Below, piece by piece: positions 61,512 to 64,000 of a stretch of DNA of 64,000 bases; position 1 is the first letter of the stretch, and the number at the start of each line of letters is the position of its first letter. The stretch comes from Vesta saturnalis. Lineage: Eukaryota; Arthropoda; Insecta; Coleoptera; Lampyridae. Where the stretch lies: NCBI GenBank assembly GCA_036346205.1, contig JARFJB010002141.1, forward strand, positions 252,001 to 316,000. The letters are read 5' to 3'. A program made the translations under genes and the position numbers. Below the pieces are notes generated by a model. The model saw only the letters and a list, made by a program, of their open reading frames with translations. It did no database searches and was not told the origin of the DNA.

Positions 61512-62380
61512 CTACGACTTCAATAGCTGTCTTTGTGAAGCAATTTGAGACGTCATGTCCGCGTTTAGCACAAAAGGTGCAAGAGAGTCATTGTGAGAAC
61601 TCGATAAATCAGATTGTTTACTCGAACCAGTCACTTTCGAACAACAGCTAGCCTGAACATGCCCAGTCTTACCGCACTGAAAACATTTCTTTCGCGAGAC
61701 TACCAAACAGCTTAAATTTTCACCATCGCCAAAGGGATCCTTTATTTTAATAATGGGAGCGTTGTTTCCAAACTTACGGACCTCTAGATCCTTTCGCGGC
61801 GGTTTTAGACAACTTGAAAGGAAAACTAAGAATGCGGATATAGTAGGACAGTTAGCATTTTGTACATCGGGTTCACTTATTCCATAGACAACAAGTTCCG
61901 TTAGATCATTTTCAGACTAATTAGCTCAAAGATTTCTTAACAAGGCTGATTTCTCGTGAACATACGTTTCGTAAGTGTTAAGGAGGGAACTGTTAAAAGC
62001 TGCCGGTTCCGATAATAAACGACCCAAGTTCTTTTTGGAGGAAAAGCTTCAATAAAATCCTGTCGAAAGGTAACCCAATCCCTTCGGTCGGGATTCCAAC
62101 ATTCATACCATCTTTTGGCATCGTTCAAAAAAATCGACCCAGTCTAGCTAACGTTTCCACATCAGACCATGCTAATTCATGCTTTATTTCTTCACCCATT
62201 TGCTGGATTCGTTTACCTCGGGTCGAAAATATGATACTACAACATGTGTTGCAGATTTTTGCGACAGCAGAGTTTTCACCAACTCCACTAACAACAACGT
62301 TTCAGTAGTATCCTCACGATTGTTAAAAATTTTTTGTTCACTCACGCACACTATCACAAATCACCAACATACCGTGGATT
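61512..62380 (-). pseudogene. Gypsy gag
   Basis: Minus strand: DAKRWYECWNPDRRDWVTFR with QDFIEAFPPKR in the capsid-like region (61937-62128), and the CCHC zinc knuckle CFQCGKTGHVQASC near 61685 (61512-61706). Frames between and upstream are broken. Known: Gag packages the element RNA into particles; the knuckle binds RNA. Confidence 0.82.
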
Positions 62381-62397
62381 TATCCCACTTTTAAAGT

Positions 62398-62893
62398 TGG
62401 AAATTTTACAATTAAAGGTAATAAAAAAAACAAAACATAAAATTCAAATGCTACACGTGCGATTTATTTGAGTACAAATCAAATGAGAGAGCGGCAATAT
62501 ATTCGAGCACCGGAAAATCTTGCGATTGACTGAATATCATCTTCTTTTATTTCTAAATATGTGCCAAAATTAGGCGTAGTCAACTGCAACGTTTTACTTG
62601 ACCGGTAGCGGCCCTCATAAACCTACAAAGTCAGCATTTCCTAGTTACAATATTCTGACATATTTATGGAATTACATACATCTACAAAATAAACATTTCC
62701 TAGTTGACAACAATATTTCTGACATATTTATGGGGTTACATTAAGCCATTAAAAGAAATCATAAAAAAAAGTAAAACATCTAATTCGAACAAAAGTTAAG
62801 CGTTTCCTTGAATTAATTAGTATTCAATACGAAAATACAATAAAAGTGCTTGTCCTAGTAAAAAGTGTAAAGGCAATAAAGCATCTGATTTCT

Positions 62894-62897
<4 letters not shown>
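62398..62897 (-). repeat. 5' LTR of the Gypsy element
   Basis: 500 bp, minus strand TGTTAGAAATCAGATG...TGTAAAATTTCCA. It matches 57492-58179 apart from the extra units there. A TGGGATAAATCC stretch about 10 nt inside the element could be a primer-binding site, but I cannot assign the tRNA. Confidence 0.92.
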
Positions 62898-62967
<70 letters not shown>

Positions 62968-62975
62968 AATATATA

Positions 62976-63028
<53 letters not shown>
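62898..63028. repeat. (TA)n and (CA)n microsatellites
   Basis: (TA)n 62898-62963, a short bridge TGTGTAATATATACAAA, then (CA)n about 62980-63027. Confidence 0.95.
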
Positions 63029-63029
<1 letters not shown>

Positions 63030-64000
63030 TTACGCTTTGAGTTATTGCTCTTGCGCACGATAGCGTAAACAGTAGCTTTTGAGATAGTATAAAATATGGA
63101 TATGAATAAAAGTTCAATAGTAATTACATCAAACGTGGTTAAGTGTGTGCACAAATTATTTACTAATGGATCCAGTTATAATAATTCTACATTACTGAAG
63201 TTTTTATAATATTTATAATATGGTTAATTTAAATGCACTTATTCTTTTGTAGGAGGTGTAGGTATACGTAACTAATTAGGAAATAAACTTTACAATATAA
63301 TATTTATTGATACAAGAGATAAGGAAAGACCTAACCTGATTGTTAATACGTGTACTTTATTTAGTACAGTTTAATTTCCATCCTCGCCATTGCAGGGCAG
63401 CTACCAGTAGTCAGTTACGCTCATTCCCAGTTCCCACCACATCGTAGCCATATCAAAAGCGAGACGAAAGGTACATAACATATAATCTTAACAGCAATCA
63501 GTACACGAAAAAGGAAAACGCAGAACGAAAACACTCAAACAGTAAAAGAAAACTGTATAGGTCGAAGACGAGCTATATTGTGATAATTTACCACGAATTG
63601 GTTAATATATTTCTTTCAATTTACATATCGTAGTTTAAGCCATGTGGGTGTAAGCAACATATTTCTTATATTCGCAATCTATAGCGAATCTATTACTTCA
63701 TCAAATAAAGAAATAATTCTAGAAATGGTGATTTACACCCAGAAAACAGAAATCAGGGAGAGTTTCTAAAATATAATTTTTCACCACAATAAAATGGCCC
63801 TGTTAAGGAAAAAGGTATTCAACAGAATTGTCCTTATCAAATTTTGTAAAAATTTAAACAGATGTTTGCTTTCAAATAAAACCTAATTAGTAATATGCAA
63901 TTATTTAATGGTATCACCATCTAGTGGTGATTTAGCAAAGTGACGGGTACCTATAAAAATGTAAGAATTTGAAAATAACCAGAACCTACGTATAGATGGC
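63030..64000. other. unassigned DNA at right edge
   Basis: No coding signal. ACCATCTAGTGGTGAT at about 63918 resembles part of the CTCF-like 15-mer (minus strand CCACTAGATGGTG) but lacks the GGCGCC end. Confidence 0.5.

Larger units (their letters stand above)
57492..62897 (-). mobile_element. Ty3/Gypsy LTR retrotransposon, full-length but decayed
   Basis: 5' LTR 62398-62897 and 3' LTR 57492-58179 in direct orientation; gag and pol on the minus strand in the order gag, zinc knuckle, protease, RT, RNase H, integrase, which is the Ty3/Gypsy order. No env-like ORF is seen downstream of integrase. Host flanks are (TA)n on both sides, hiding the target duplication. Confidence 0.92.

Overview
The window reads as repeat-rich, AT-rich intergenic or heterochromatin-like DNA from an arthropod, most probably an insect. 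It contains DUF4817-type Tc1/mariner transposases, a THAP/DDE4 plus SWIM/YqaJ ISL2EU-type pair, a piggyBac with TTAA target sites, Penelope-like elements, a CR1/Jockey-type LINE and a Ty3/Gypsy element, together with very many (TA)n and (CA)n tracts. I recognise no host protein gene, rRNA or intact tRNA. Nearly everything codable is a transposon gene, and all of them are broken; the piggyBac transposase is the closest to intact.

Layout. 1-4.2 kb: a minus-strand retroelement gag pseudogene, split by a 3.1-kb foldback element with Polinton/Maverick-type ends (AG...CT, 6-bp target duplication) that carries a 560-bp CA-rich block. 4.3-11.4 kb: a long-TIR Tc1/mariner-type element (M1) whose right TIR is split by a 2.5-kb solo-LTR-like insertion and whose interior is invaded by a second Polinton-like fragment and a 0.5-kb foldback. 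11.45-13.9 kb: a pogo-type element. 14.3-16.6 kb: a second long-TIR element (M2). 18.5-20.6 kb: a Penelope-like element. 21.1-25.2 kb: a third long-TIR element (M3), its transposase interrupted by a TGTAG...CTACA LTR-like element (copy A).

25.3-30.7 kb: an ISL2EU-type element with a THAP-DDE4 gene facing a SWIM-YqaJ nuclease gene; copy B of the same LTR-like family sits inside the nuclease gene. 31.3-35.95 kb: copy C, itself host to an almost intact piggyBac. 36.2-37.3 kb: a tRNA-like stretch and a MULE transposase remnant. 37.6-42.5 kb: a rearranged second Penelope copy with a tRNA-Thr-like segment, split by a 3.2-kb LINE. 42.6-44.1 kb: a dead Tc1 element. 45.9-48.4 kb: a short-TIR mariner-like element (M4). 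49.7-50.6 kb: a DDE_3-type transposase remnant. 50.8-55.9 kb: mostly unrecognised, with simple repeats. 56.4-57.4 kb: another Penelope family (GIY-YIG tail between pseudo-LTRs). 57.5-62.9 kb: a Ty3/Gypsy element on the minus strand, inserted in a TA tract. 62.9-64 kb: microsatellites and unannotated DNA.

The parts do not form a pathway; they form a layered insertion history that can be read from target-site duplications, several of which rejoin broken reading frames when the insertion is removed on paper. All coordinates were worked out by eye. Superfamily names rest on motifs and end structure, not on database searches.
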